A stretch of DNA of 64,000 bases. It comes from Pipra filicauda (lineage: Eukaryota > Chordata > Aves > Passeriformes > Pipridae). The position numbers were made by a program, and so were the translations under genes. Position 1 is the stretch's first letter; every line of letters starts with the position of its first letter. Shown here piece after piece: positions 11,051 to 22,800 of the stretch. The notes under the pieces were generated by a model. It saw only the letters and a list, made by a program, of their open reading frames with translations, ran no database searches and was not told where the DNA came from. Location of the stretch: NCBI RefSeq assembly GCF_003945595.2, contig NW_024104357.1, positions 372,001 through 436,000 on the forward strand. Reading direction: 5' to 3'.

Positions 11051-14000
11051 GGGACCATTTCCATGGCGTGGATAAAGGCCGATCTTCCCCCACAGAACCT
11101 CAGCTTGCCCCTGCAAGTTGCTTTTGCTGTGGCACCAAACAAGCTCTGCTCACTCCTTCCAGGGTGGATGCAGCCCCGATTTTAAACTGGCGTGCAGTGA
11201 GAGAATGGAGAAAATATTTCCCTTAAAAAAAACCCAACAAAAAAAACACAAAAAAGCAGCCGGAGCTAATGCTGTGGCTGTGGTACACACTGAGCACCCC
11301 GGTGGGCATAGCAAATTCGATAATGTGGGTAATACAAGTAGGGCAGGCATCTCGCTGAATGACAAAGAGACACAGCCTGTTATGAAACATGAGCAGGATT
11401 CTAAGGAGAGGCCTGAGGAGGACAGCGCTCGTTCATATCACAACTGCTGGAAGGAGGGAGGAATTTCAGGACCCATGTGAAGGGTGGCTCCTCTGTATGG
11501 TGGGGCAGCACACAACGCTGCCCACCAAGGAACACCCAGTGAGGGAGCAACGCAGCCCATGAAATTCCCTGCTTCTAAAGCAGGATGCATACACATGGAA
11601 TATATTCTTCATGTTGAACCACTTAAGGAATTATTATTTCCCTATAAAAGAAGCGAGAATAACGTGTTTATATAAAAATAATTTAGAGCTTTGCATTTTC
11701 TGGGTATGTCTGGCAAGAAGAATAGCAATAAGCAGAAACAGGGCTGGAAAGAAGGAATTGCTTAGTCCATCCTTCCCAAAGCAGACCCAACCCTATGTAC
11801 ATACTTTTGTCAAATGTCGCCCCACATTTTTAAAGGTCTCCAGTAGTGGATACACATGGTGGTTCACAGAAAATCTACTCCATTCCATTTTTAAATTCAA
11901 ATTTGTCTTTTTTGAAAGACTTTTGTCATTGGTCACCAAACCACAATTACACACAGAAGTCCTTCTCCTACTCCTGGAACATTAGAACCTTCTCCAATGT
12001 CATCTGGTGGCAGGCAGTGTGGGAAACAGCTCGTGTTTGCTGCATACCAAATCTCATTTCTCAGCCTTTGCTCTTCCTGACAGGAATGCTCCTAAGAGCC
12101 TGCTCTGGGAATGATAATTAGTTTGTTGATTAATCATCAATGCTCAATGATACAGTGTCATTCCCAGCGCTTTTCGGTTTGGAGAGAGCTGTCCCCCTCA
12201 GCAGGAGAAAGATTGGGATGGTGCGACATCAATCCACCACCTGGAGAACAGCTCCAGACACAGGCAGGGCTGCAGGTATCAAGTGGGACCATCACCCGCC
12301 CACACTGGCTGTCACAAAAATCGAGGCAGAACCACCAGCTCTGCACAGTGAGCCCAAAGACCTCACCTGGCTCTACCCCTCCAGCCAGTAAAGTACTTTC
12401 AATATTTCCATGGCAATTCCGTTGGTTTCCACCCGCTTGCAAACTCTGCCTTTGTTAAATACAAGTTGTAAATTTGTTTCATTTTCTTCAGGAGCTCCCA
12501 CACCATCAAGATCAAATTTAAGGTGTTAATTAAATGGAACGTGTAACACTTTACAGTCCAACAGACAACAATTTGGGCTAATGGCAATGGCTGGAGGGGG
12601 GTTACAGCCGTGGACAGGGAAGGATCTGATTGCCCCCTGTTGGCCTCCCTCTAACCAATATTCCTGTTTTCCTATGTATTCTCCCACTCCCCAGATTTCA
12701 ATAATTATTTGACTACACCTTACTGACAGTACATATTCAATTTAAAGGCTTTACTTCTCAGCTTATACATGCATATCTGTAAAAATAATTCTCCATGTTT
12801 ACGGTTTTCAGCTCCTCGGCCTCCCGGATGTCTTTAAGTTCAACTTTATTTTGCCATCATCTTAATTCAGCATCTGCAGAGGAACACACAGCAACTTCCA
12901 GGTTAACTAGTTGATGGGTTTTAGCCAAACATCGTAAAGAGTTCATGGTAGACCATAAACTCACATGAGGCAATAGCAAGCAGGTCGGTCTCTGCACAAC
13001 AACAAGGTGTCTGCAGCAAAATCCAGCTGCAAACACCTCTCAGAAAAACCCCAGAGTGCCCCAAAAGTGCCCCTGCATTGCCCTGGTCTGTGCACCCTAT
13101 ATGGCAATATGAAATTTTATTTTAAAATAAATTTTTGTTGAGAAATTTGTTTCTAATAGTGGATAACAGAGTTTTCCTGAAGATTGGATGGCTTCCATTT
13201 TCTGTAAGTCTGTATTAAAGGTTGAGCTGATTGATTGGACAGCATAAGATCTCTTCTAGGTATGAACTGTCCAAGAGCAGCATCAGATTTTCCAAACTAA
13301 TTTACCATCAGTCTGAATACTTCTGGTGACAGTTGGAGCTGTTCATAAGGAATTTGGTATTTGATACTGGAAATGCAGACCTTGTTCATTAATTTAGATA
13401 AGATACAGACAGCTGGTGGTGTCTTGTTTTGGCCACGCTTAGAAAAAGTTTCCAGTGTGTGTATTTATATGTAGAAGTTCAAAATGTCTTTCTATGCACA
13501 TTCTTTGCACCAGCTTCTAATTCCCTGCTTATGCCAAAGTCTTTGCAAACAAAACTGATCTGTTACAATCTCCTCAGAACAAAATACAAGACGGGTGCAA
13601 ACACCAACAAAGCCAATCTAGGGTTTTATTTACTTATTTACAGATAACTTGGTGAGGGATTTTCTCTGCTTCAGTTAACAGCTGCTTTGCTTTTTCTGCA
13701 GCAAACTCATCAATCTGCCTCAGTTTCTGTTGTGGTGGAATGGTAAACCCAGTAGTGAAGTGGGGGATAAAGCTAAGTGAATGCATTAATGTAGTGCACA
13801 CTATTTGCTGCCTAAAGCTATGCAGTTCAGTCTGTATTTCCTCAGTTTTAGCTCAGTTTGTGAGCATAAACAGCTACACTGCTAGACTAAAATGCAATTA
13901 TAAATGTTAAAAAATTTTAATCAGTGTCCAGACCCAGAAACCTTCTTATCCTGGAAACTGCGTTATAGTTCCTCACCACATCATCACACTTCTGCAATCA

Positions 14001-16819
14001 CCAGCATCCCATATGGAACAGAACAGGTTAATTTTTCCAAGGCTGAATCATCACAGAATTCATCTATAATAGCCCATGCAGAATAAAAAGCAAGAGATGC
14101 ATTTAAATACCCCCAAAGTAATTTGGTTAGTCAATGAACCACAGTATCTTCTCCCCACTCACTGGTTCACTTGGCATCCATCACTTTTATTTTGTATCAG
14201 ATACTCATTGTCTGGAGCGATAACAGATATGTGATCCAAAGAAAGGAGCATCCCATTGAATTGCTGGCACACAGCATAACACTGTCATTATGCAGCATTG
14301 TGGTGCAAGCCAAAATACTCATTTTTAATGTGTTCTCTGCAAAGAAATGAAGGCACCCACATCCCTGCTACATAATTTCAGCATGTTGTTAAAACCAGTA
14401 ATGCTCTTGATTTCGTTACATCCTGAGTGAGGTAACACGGGTTGGTCGTAGTTTTAGACTCCTAATTCCACAAACAGAAATTATGTGGACACTTCTTTTT
14501 TCTTTCTTCTTTCTTATTCTTGCAGAATAACATTTTTCAAGTTGACATCAAGTTTTCAGATTTTCACAGCACAGAAGCTGCGAGCACAGTGTTTACTCCT
14601 GAAAATGTGTGCTGTAAAGCTGACAGCTTAAGAAGAGGTGAAAATTGGATAAATGACTAGCAGAGAGGGCACAAATGTAACAGAACACCTTTTCACTTGC
14701 AGCCGTGGGCACCAAATGTACCCAGAGAACTCGTTTCCTTCACTGTCATGGGCACAGCTCTTTCCTGCGGTTCCAAGCTGAACTACATTTCCCTCCCATC
14801 TCCTTCCAGCAGCTGTCTCACTCCTCTCTGCTCAATCTCACCCTGAGCCTGTTCTCTTAAGATGAGGTGTTTAGTGTGTTGCACAGCAAGAATGTATCAC
14901 AGCATAATGGTTAAATATCTACAGATATTCCTATTATATTTTTCTTAGCAAAAAACTCACAGTCTGCCTGACAGTTGCTTACTCCAAGGTGCAGCAACCC
15001 TATCCTACCACTGTGTCCCTTTTGACACACGTCATCCAGGGAGCCCCAGCAGAGAGAAATTAGTTTTATTCCACCATACACCCCAGGATCACAGATGCTC
15101 AGGGAAATCTCCAGCAATCTCAGTTCCCAGGAACAGCATCTGGCACCAAAACTTCGTTCAGAGGGAATTACCTGGCTCGGAAGAAAGGCTGAAGTCAGAG
15201 TCTCACAGCCTGCTTCACTCTTCCCACCCAGGAAACCTTTAAATCCAGCATGACTGCGCCAAGCCCGTCACTGAGGACTCAAAGCCTGCCCACAGGTAGC
15301 TCTAGACAGTTACAGGTGCTCTGCAGAGTCTCAGGCCCTGCACCTCATTATATACATATACAGCATTTCTTCTTTGTTTAGGTGTTTCTGTAACCTTTTG
15401 GTCAGAGGGAAACCTGTGTAAAGATGCAAATGATGCTTCTGGGTAAAACACAGAGAGATCATGGTGGATCCCCAGACAAACCACCTCAGGAAGGGCAGGA
15501 CAAGAGGCTGCAACAGAAAAGCTGTTTTTTGGGGGCTGCTGCACTTAGAGCACAGAAGGGAGAGAAGGTCGCCAAGGTGAGAACAGTCTTTGTGGTGGAG
15601 GTCCTGTGGGGTGCATGGAAAATGACCCTATGCCTGTGGTTCTTCTCCAGGACCTCTAGCACTTTCAGATGAAAGGGAAAAAATCTGCAAGATCACAGCT
15701 TATTTCTCCACTCTGAGGAGAACATAAGAAAACCAGAGATGACTCAGCAAAAACTGCTCATACAAATCGCCAGTGGGGGCTGCCCTGGCATCCTGCAGCA
15801 ACCTGGTGTTTCAGCAGGCACTCCAAGTACTGAAAACCTCTGAGCACCACAACCAGCCAGTGCTCCGGTGCAATAGATATCAAAGCTGAGGCTCAGGGGT
15901 TTGGCTTTTACTCAGACACATCCAAACTGTTTTGGTTCACTGATTATTCCTGGCTTATCTAAAAGGTAAGGTTTAAAGGTTAAGTGAAACAGCAACAAAA
16001 CCAAAGCCAAGGTGGATTCTCATTGATTTTTGAACAAGGTGATGGAGCACTGGTTTGCACCAGCTCTCCAGAAAGGGAATAATTGTAAATAAACAGCCTC
16101 CACACCTTCCTCCTACACATTCAAGCAAGCAAACTCTAAGCTGCTTTCTCACTTCATTCAGCTCCAACAGCTCCCAGTATTAAAGATAATTAACCCTTTT
16201 TATTATTAGTTCCAATGCATGGCATGCTAGCATTTTGCTTTTATATCCCGAGGCTTCTAACTCAGGCCAATTAACCGTGTGGGATGGGGAGGGAAGCTTT
16301 AAAGGAGACCTCTCAGTACAGAATTATACTCAGGCAGCCATCTGCATGTGAGTTAAAACTGGGGGACCAACACTGTCCCTTCCCTGCATGCAGAACCAGC
16401 ACCAACACAGTGTCCTCCTGCAGACAACAGCCACTTGTGAGCAGCTGACCAACCTCCACGGGTTCAGACACCATCATATTTACCCCTACTTATCACGCTT
16501 CTGTTGATGTAACATCCATTTGAACCGTAAAATCCCCACTCTTGATAATCAGCATTGCCTATTTAGGTTGCTTTAGCCCCAAATAAGCCCTATGGCAATG
16601 ACGAGTTCTGGGAAACAAAGGAGGCATACCTGGTTCCCACTTCAGCTCATCAGAACCTGATCTCTGCATTTAATCTCTCTCTTTATCACCAGTATTGTTC
16701 AGAGAGCTAGGAACGTTCAGTCAATGCATATTTAGGAAATATCAGGAGGGATATAAATATCTAACATAGGTTTGGAGATTTTCTATACAGAACAGTTATT
16801 CAGGCTTCCAAAAGAAGAT
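11051..16819. other. Non-coding stretch, no gene recognised
   Basis: The first 500 bases keep scattered CpGs and include an A-rich stretch at about 11226-11255. The remainder is AT-rich single-copy-looking DNA. A TAAT-rich patch at 12112-12140 contains the palindrome TGATTAATCA (12127-12136), a paired-homeodomain type motif. A 16-bp palindrome lies at 13116-13131. Open frames reach about 124 codons (11611-11985) without recognisable domains. Confidence 0.6.
12627..12647 (-). promoter_or_regulatory. CTCF-like binding motif
   Basis: TGCCCCCTGTTGG at 12631-12643 reads CCAACAGGGGGCA on the minus strand. Aligned to the 19-base CTCF consensus it agrees at about 16 positions, including the whole AGGGGGC core. 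This is the strongest CTCF match I found in the window. Binding is not demonstrated. Confidence 0.5.
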
Positions 16820-16911
16820 ACACATATGTGTGTGTATATGTATGTATATATATATATAAACCTGTATGTATATACATATATATGTATACATACATACACA
16901 TATACACATAC
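16820..16911. repeat. Palindromic TG/TA-CA/TA microsatellite
   Basis: About 90 bases of almost strictly alternating purine and pyrimidine. The 5' half is TG/TA-rich (TGTGTGTATATGTATG), the 3' half is TA/CA-rich (TATACATACATACACA), and they are roughly reverse complements around a short AAACCTG centre near 16858-16864. The tract can fold into a long imperfect hairpin or cruciform and has Z-DNA potential. Its lack of stop codons in several frames lengthens the open frames that run through it. Confidence 0.85.
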
Positions 16912-17874
16912 CATGGTCAGGGTATCTGGACACTACTGTACAGCAGAAATAAGTTATTCCAGACACCTGGGGAAGGCTCCAGAAGGCTCCAGTTTTGCAG
17001 AGGCAGCCAAGTTTGGGCTCATGGCAACTCCTCTGGCTGCGGCTGTGGGCACAAGAGGGGGCTGGGTCAACCTCCCGCAGCCCCCTCCCCTGCCCTGCGA
17101 GAGAGCAGAGAACAGCTGCAAACCTCTGGAAAACTCTCCTCCAAGGTCCTGGGTGCACCCTGGGGCCAGCATTTCCCTGGCCATCCAAGCTGGTGCTCCC
17201 GGGCAGGGCTGACCCAGAAACAACATCACCGGCTGACAAGCTGTGAGTTTCCCTGCACCACACAGCTGTCCCCCTGCAGCAAAGAATTTAAGTTTATTTC
17301 TCATGTGAGTATTTTTTCCACTTGTACAGCCGCAGCAAGGATGCTGGCTTGGGCTGCAGTGCTGCCGTGCCTGTGTGAGCACGGCTGGGAGCCGACGCGG
17401 GGCTGGGGATCAGAAAGTGCTGAGCCAGGGTTTCACCCCCTCCCTGCCGTGTGCCGCTGGGACCAGCCTCTCCACGGGGCAGGGAAACGCTCGGCTGTTG
17501 TTATGAAACAGCGTCCGAGAATGGGTTTGTTCCACAGTGAAATTCTGACAGCCTTGACCTGCTTTGCAGGCATCCCGGCTCTCTGCCAGGCTGGTGAATC
17601 AAGGGATGCTGAACTGCCAAATCCACCAAACATCAAAGGAAATGAAGCTGTTCCCATGGGACTCATTTTGCTCTCTGGCCACAGCAACGTTGCATCAGAG
17701 CTTTCCTTTGAAGAGCCAGGCAATGAGGTGCAGTGGGATCCCCAGGAGCTCTTCGCCCCAGCCAAGCAGGGCTTTATCTCCTCTGTGGTACAAACCGAAA
17801 TGTCTCAAAATGATTGTGAAAAATCCCTTGCAAACATAATAGGAATGAATAAAAGGAGAGGTAAAAATAGCTAA
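16882..17874 (+). other. Long open reading frame of uncertain coding status
   Basis: An ATG at 16882 opens a 331-codon frame (330 residues plus stop), by far the longest in the window. The start lies in the microsatellite and has poor context, and the first residues are repeat-encoded. I recognise no domain, signal peptide, membrane segment or family resemblance. Minus-strand frames of 110-155 codons occupy the same block, so low stop density from high GC content explains much of it. Chance still seems a strained explanation for this length at the window's composition. It could be part of a single-exon gene, a lncRNA, or a fortuitous frame in a CpG-rich regulatory block. Confidence 0.15.
17331..17520. 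promoter_or_regulatory. Short CpG cluster, possible second promoter
   Basis: I count 13 CpGs in about 190 bases, including GAGCCGACGCGGGG and AACGCTCGG, with roughly 60% or more G+C. The observed/expected ratio is near 0.7. The cluster is just below the conventional 200-base island length, and sits inside the long open frame, about 6.4 kb from the main CpG island. Confidence 0.45.
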
Positions 17875-18084
17875 GAAAAGGGAAAAGGTAGTAAAAGAAT
17901 TAGGGCCATTTGCAGATGGTTTGTATTTCCAAATAAATTCCTTGCTGGTTGCCAGCTGTCTGAGCCCTGAAACTTGGCATAACTACAACAGACGCTGAAT
18001 TTGATACAGACATTTGGTTCCCTGTATTAATCATGTAGAGGTTAGAAATAGAATACATTGCTTATGTGTTTGCCTCATCAGCTA

Positions 18085-18125
18085 AGGCTTTATCCCCATT
18101 AGACTTAATGGAAACCTTCCCTTTA
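18085..18125. repeat. Possible fragment of ancient amniote repeat
   Basis: CCCCATTAGACTTAATGG followed by AACCTTCCC resembles the 'ccattgacttcaatgg' unit seen in other ancient repeat copies of this window. The fragment is short and the match could be fortuitous. Confidence 0.25.
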
Positions 18126-19824
18126 CTTTCCTTGTGGCCACGAATTCAGCTCCAGAGCACACTCAGAGAAGACACCACTGGGAGGAAAAATCCCATGCAC
18201 CTGCATCCTGATAGAGAAATTCCATCACTGTAGACTTATATCTTGCATAGTCAGGACTAAGTGGACTGCTCTTTTGTCCTTTACAGGGGACACAAACCCC
18301 AAAAGATCAAAGGACATCAGAATCCAGCTGCTTGTGCTGGAGGGGAGAGCAAGTAAGCTGAGGGAGAGAGGGGAGATGTGGTATACCCTGGGCAGTCAGG
18401 ACATCCCTCTCTCATGGACTGGATTATGTCAAGTGAAGCAAAATGGTCCCATTTGACCTTAAAATACATTAAAAAGTCAATGCACATCTTTGTGGTACAT
18501 TGACAAAAAGCTTTGGAGTACCACCAGCCTGGTCTATGGTGCAAAAGCCAAGAGGGGGAGAAGTGACTCACTGCAGCATCTCTGCTTTCTCCTTCAAACA
18601 CCAAACACCCACACAATTACCCTAAAACCATAATGCATCAGGGGGGTTAGAATAATAATGGATGCCTTATGCCAGTATTGTTCTAGAAATGTCTTTTTTC
18701 TTCCTTTCAGCTACTCCCACAGGGCAGTAAGCACAATACATGTGCATGCATCTGGTGTGCCACAGACATCACAAAATGAGTCAGGTCCTCAGCTGGTTTT
18801 ATTCAGCTTGGCTGTCCTGATGGTTTTAATATTTATTTTTTTATTATTTCTGTTCCTCCTTCCAAACACTCTCCCCTCTCACATTCGGTATGCAACAATA
18901 GCACCATAATATATAATTTTATCATAAGCATCTCTGCAGTCCCTCACAAAAGAAAAAGAGATGTGTAGATGCTGTTGACAAAGCAGCTGTGTCTGGGTGG
19001 CATTTTGTTTAACATTTTCTGACACCAGATTCCAAATCCTACCTTCACTTTCCTGTATGAAAAGAGTTTCTCCTTCAGTTCTGGTTATCTAATACACAAA
19101 TCCTGAAAGTCCCTTCCTCTGCACCCACAGCTCTGCACATCATATCATTTTCCCTGTACCACCGATCATTTTGTCCTGTTAGTGTTAAAAAGGTTCATTC
19201 ACCTGCAGGACAGAAACCCTCTTCTGATTTCCAGAAATGTGAAGCTTTTGCTTGAACTATTAATTCCACGTAAAAAAGAGGGTGTTTTGCTTACAGTTTA
19301 TTCTAGGGAGGGAAAGCAGTTGTATTTTGTCCTCTGCTGATTTAAAGGGTTCCATGCTGCATTTCCATACCTGGTGGTAGACATCACCTCCTTTTTCTGA
19401 CTCAGAGAACTGCACTGCACACATCCATGCTGCAAAAAGCCCTCATGTGATTTCCAAGTCTGCATCAATCTTACTGAACAAAACCATTTGATTCTTGACA
19501 AATATTATATTTTATTCCATTACAATGCACCCCACAGAAGAATTATCATATCAAGACAGACCAAAGGTCATTCAAGCCCAAACTCAGTGCCTTGATCTTG
19601 CCCAGGAGTGAACAAATATACAGGAAAAGCTTCTTTGCCTCAATAGACAATGGACTGTCCTCCCTTCCAAAAGTCTGCCATACAAGGACTTTCTAGAGTT
19701 TATGTGTGAAGTGTTACCATCAAAAAAGCCCTGAACAAGAGGTTCTCACCATCTTCATTTTGCTCCACAACTTCCCTGCAAAGACCCTGCAAAAGAATGC
19801 CAGAACAGCACTGATAAGAGGGAG

Positions 19825-19889
19825 TCTTATGACAAAGTTGCCATATAACTTTTTGACACAATCTTACGGCAGCATCTTATGACAAAGTT
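19825..19889 (+). repeat. Direct repeat of 15 bases, 50 bases apart
   Basis: TCTTATGACAAAGTT occurs at 19825-19839 and again at 19875-19889. The intervening DNA contains a partial third match (ATCTTACGGCAGCATC) but is otherwise different. This could be a footprint of a small duplication or a repeated binding site. Confidence 0.8.
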
Positions 19890-22800
19890 ATGGTAACAAC
19901 GTTCAGTGTGGCCATTTGTCACCCTCTAGAGGTGGCTGAGCAATGAAAGGATTGATCCATCCTGGCTGTCCGGCTGTTCCCACCACCCCTTGCTGCTGAG
20001 AGAGACCCTTGCAGCTCCCCAGGGCAGGACCTGCTCATTCACAGCCAGGGATGCCATGTTTGGCCTCCTGGTCCTCCTGCCCGTGTCACTGCAGGGCATT
20101 GTTCGCAAAGATCTGCCTTCCAGACTCCCCACAACAAATACCTGAAACACTTGAAACACTCTATCCTTGAAACTCCCACAAATGAAAGCTGCTTTTAAAA
20201 CCATTCCTTTATTTAAAAGGTTTATCCATTAAAAAACCCACCATAGTTCACACCCACCGTTTACCCCCCCAACAACTGAGCTCCCACTGTAATCATAACA
20301 TTGTTTGGTGGTTGCCTGTTAATCTGGAATGACAGATTCAATCTCTGTAGACAAATACTGGATACTGGGGGGAAAAAGCCAAGTTATGAACTTTTAGCTG
20401 TGTATTGATCTATCAGCAGCGTGACAAACAGAAATGGAACTGAAGAACTATTTATGTGGCTCATCTTACATTTAAGTGTATAAAAATAGACCAAAGTCTG
20501 TGGGAGAAGAAGAAAACAAAATAATTTATTATCCATTTCTTACTTGTGTTGAGGTGGTTTCTGAAAGCACACACTAATGTGTTAGGATCTCTATGAACAG
20601 AGAACCATGTCCACATCACTGAGCTCTGGATCAGCACAGCCCTGCTGCTTCCTATTTATACCATCACAATGTATTTCTCCAATTTCTTGCACTCAATATA
20701 AAGGAAGAATCTAGACAAAGCCAAAGACGCTCCCATTCTTTGGTATCTCTAAGTCATAATGCATCAAACCCCTCTGCCTCTAAGGAAACCCCAGGTGAAG
20801 GGGACAGACTCAGCAGAGTCCTGGCTTTTGCTCCCAGAGGCCAATCCTCCTGGTGCTGATGTGTGGTATTGATCCATGACCTGGGTCTACAAAGCCTACA
20901 CTTCCAGGATCCAACTTATCAGGAACCAAGGCTCCCATAGAAGCTTTTTTTCTCTGTTAGCACCTATGTAGTGGAATTAAGTCCTTTACACAATAAAGCT
21001 TACAACCTTATAAGATCTGCCACCATGGGCTGGGACATATTTCTTCCTTGCCCGTGGCCATTCACAGCCACTGAGGGAAAGGACCAGGGGCTGGTTGGCA
21101 GCAGAGTCATTCTCTTTGCACCACTTGGCTTTGTCCCATGGAAGCTCCTCATGTGTGGGAGGAACAATGAAAATCAACCTAGCAAAAGGGCATGAGGAAC
21201 CAGTGCAGGTGTTGCCAGAGCAGTTTGCACAAGATGACCATTGCATTACACAAGCTGAGCTGAAATACTGGTCAGAGGCCAACCTGTCTGTCTGGTTGTC
21301 TTTCCTGATCTTTCATCACAAGATTTACTCTGCTGGAGGAGACAGCCATGCAAACAGTTAGGACAGCCTTTGGAGTGGAGCAGAATTGCATAACTCATCT
21401 CACACACATCTGTGCCTGTTTACACAAGAGAGGGAGTCTGGTCCTGTGGTTTCATAAAAGCAATCAGCATCTGATTTTGAAAATATTATTGTTTTATTCT
21501 CATAATTCTGAGAGGTCAGGTAAAAAAATCACTGGAAGTCAGGTTAGTGAATTCTCTGCAAAACCTGCAATTCCTACAACAACAAAAATTGTAACACTTG
21601 GCTCCAGATCTCACTTTTCCTGGGTAACCTAGTGATAGCAGCTTCACTAATTTCAGCAGCACATTTCCACCTGTGAAGAACCTGGACCACTATTCCCTTT
21701 TAAAGGGGCAGTAAAAGAAGCAGGCATTTCTAATAAATCTTGCACCTCTATTCCCCTTTACCCCATCAAAAGATACAAGGAACAAAAGAACAAAGAGAAG
21801 CTCTTAAACTTTCACATCTGAGGTGTGAAGGCAAATATTAAGAAGGCACAAAGCATTTTTTTTCTAATCTCCAAATTAGTAAGAGGATAACTCCTGAACA
21901 CTGGCTGTATTCCAATGCACTTTCACTAACCTATTTAAATCCTCAACCCCTCTGAAGTGACAGGATCTGCACGCTCCTTTTAAAGGGATGTTTTTAAGTG
22001 CTGAAGTGTGTGTTGGTTCCTCAGGGCTACAGGAATAAATTTAATATTTCAGTTGCATATACTCCTTCCCCTTCCACATTGTTGTTTAGGAAACAAGGAA
22101 CGTGACTTCAGTCAAACTCCTCTGGAAGCTCTCACCCCATCCAGTCTATCTGTGCAAAGCCCATTTTGGCTTCAGCAGTTCTTTCAGAGGAAGTACTTAC
22201 AAAAACTGCATCTCTGCTGGGAGCAGCAGACTGAGCTGTGCCAGGCAGTTAAATACTTCCATCATTATGCTGTCTAATGCCTTCTTTAGACCAAGCTTGT
22301 CAAACATTTTTGACATCATGTATTTCTCTCACACTGACAGTGCTTTGGATCTTTTGAAGCTTGTCAAACTGCTGAGTTTGGTTTCAGCAGCAGACTGTGC
22401 ATGAAGGTAATTCCCCATCCGGACAGCTCTGCTGCTCAGTAAGGCCAGCTCTCACCCTTCAGCTCTCACAGCTGTTCTCTGTTCACCTTTTCCTAACAGA
22501 GGTAACATGTTTGTGTGTGTTTTATACTCATAATAATCAAAATGCCACAATAAGAATCTTGATTATTAACCCAGTGAAAAAATCAGAAAGATACAGCAAA
22601 AATGGCACCTATCCCAGACATTTGTAGGACAAACACTCTCTAACGAACTGCAGTCCAAGATTTGTTTGGGATGATTAATGAGATATAATGACAGATGATG
22701 AATATCCTAAGAACATCTCCATTCCTCCTACTTACTCTGTGAGTCTAACAGAGCTGACCTTTTCATAATGCCTGGTAATTTTCATATTACATCCTGAAAA

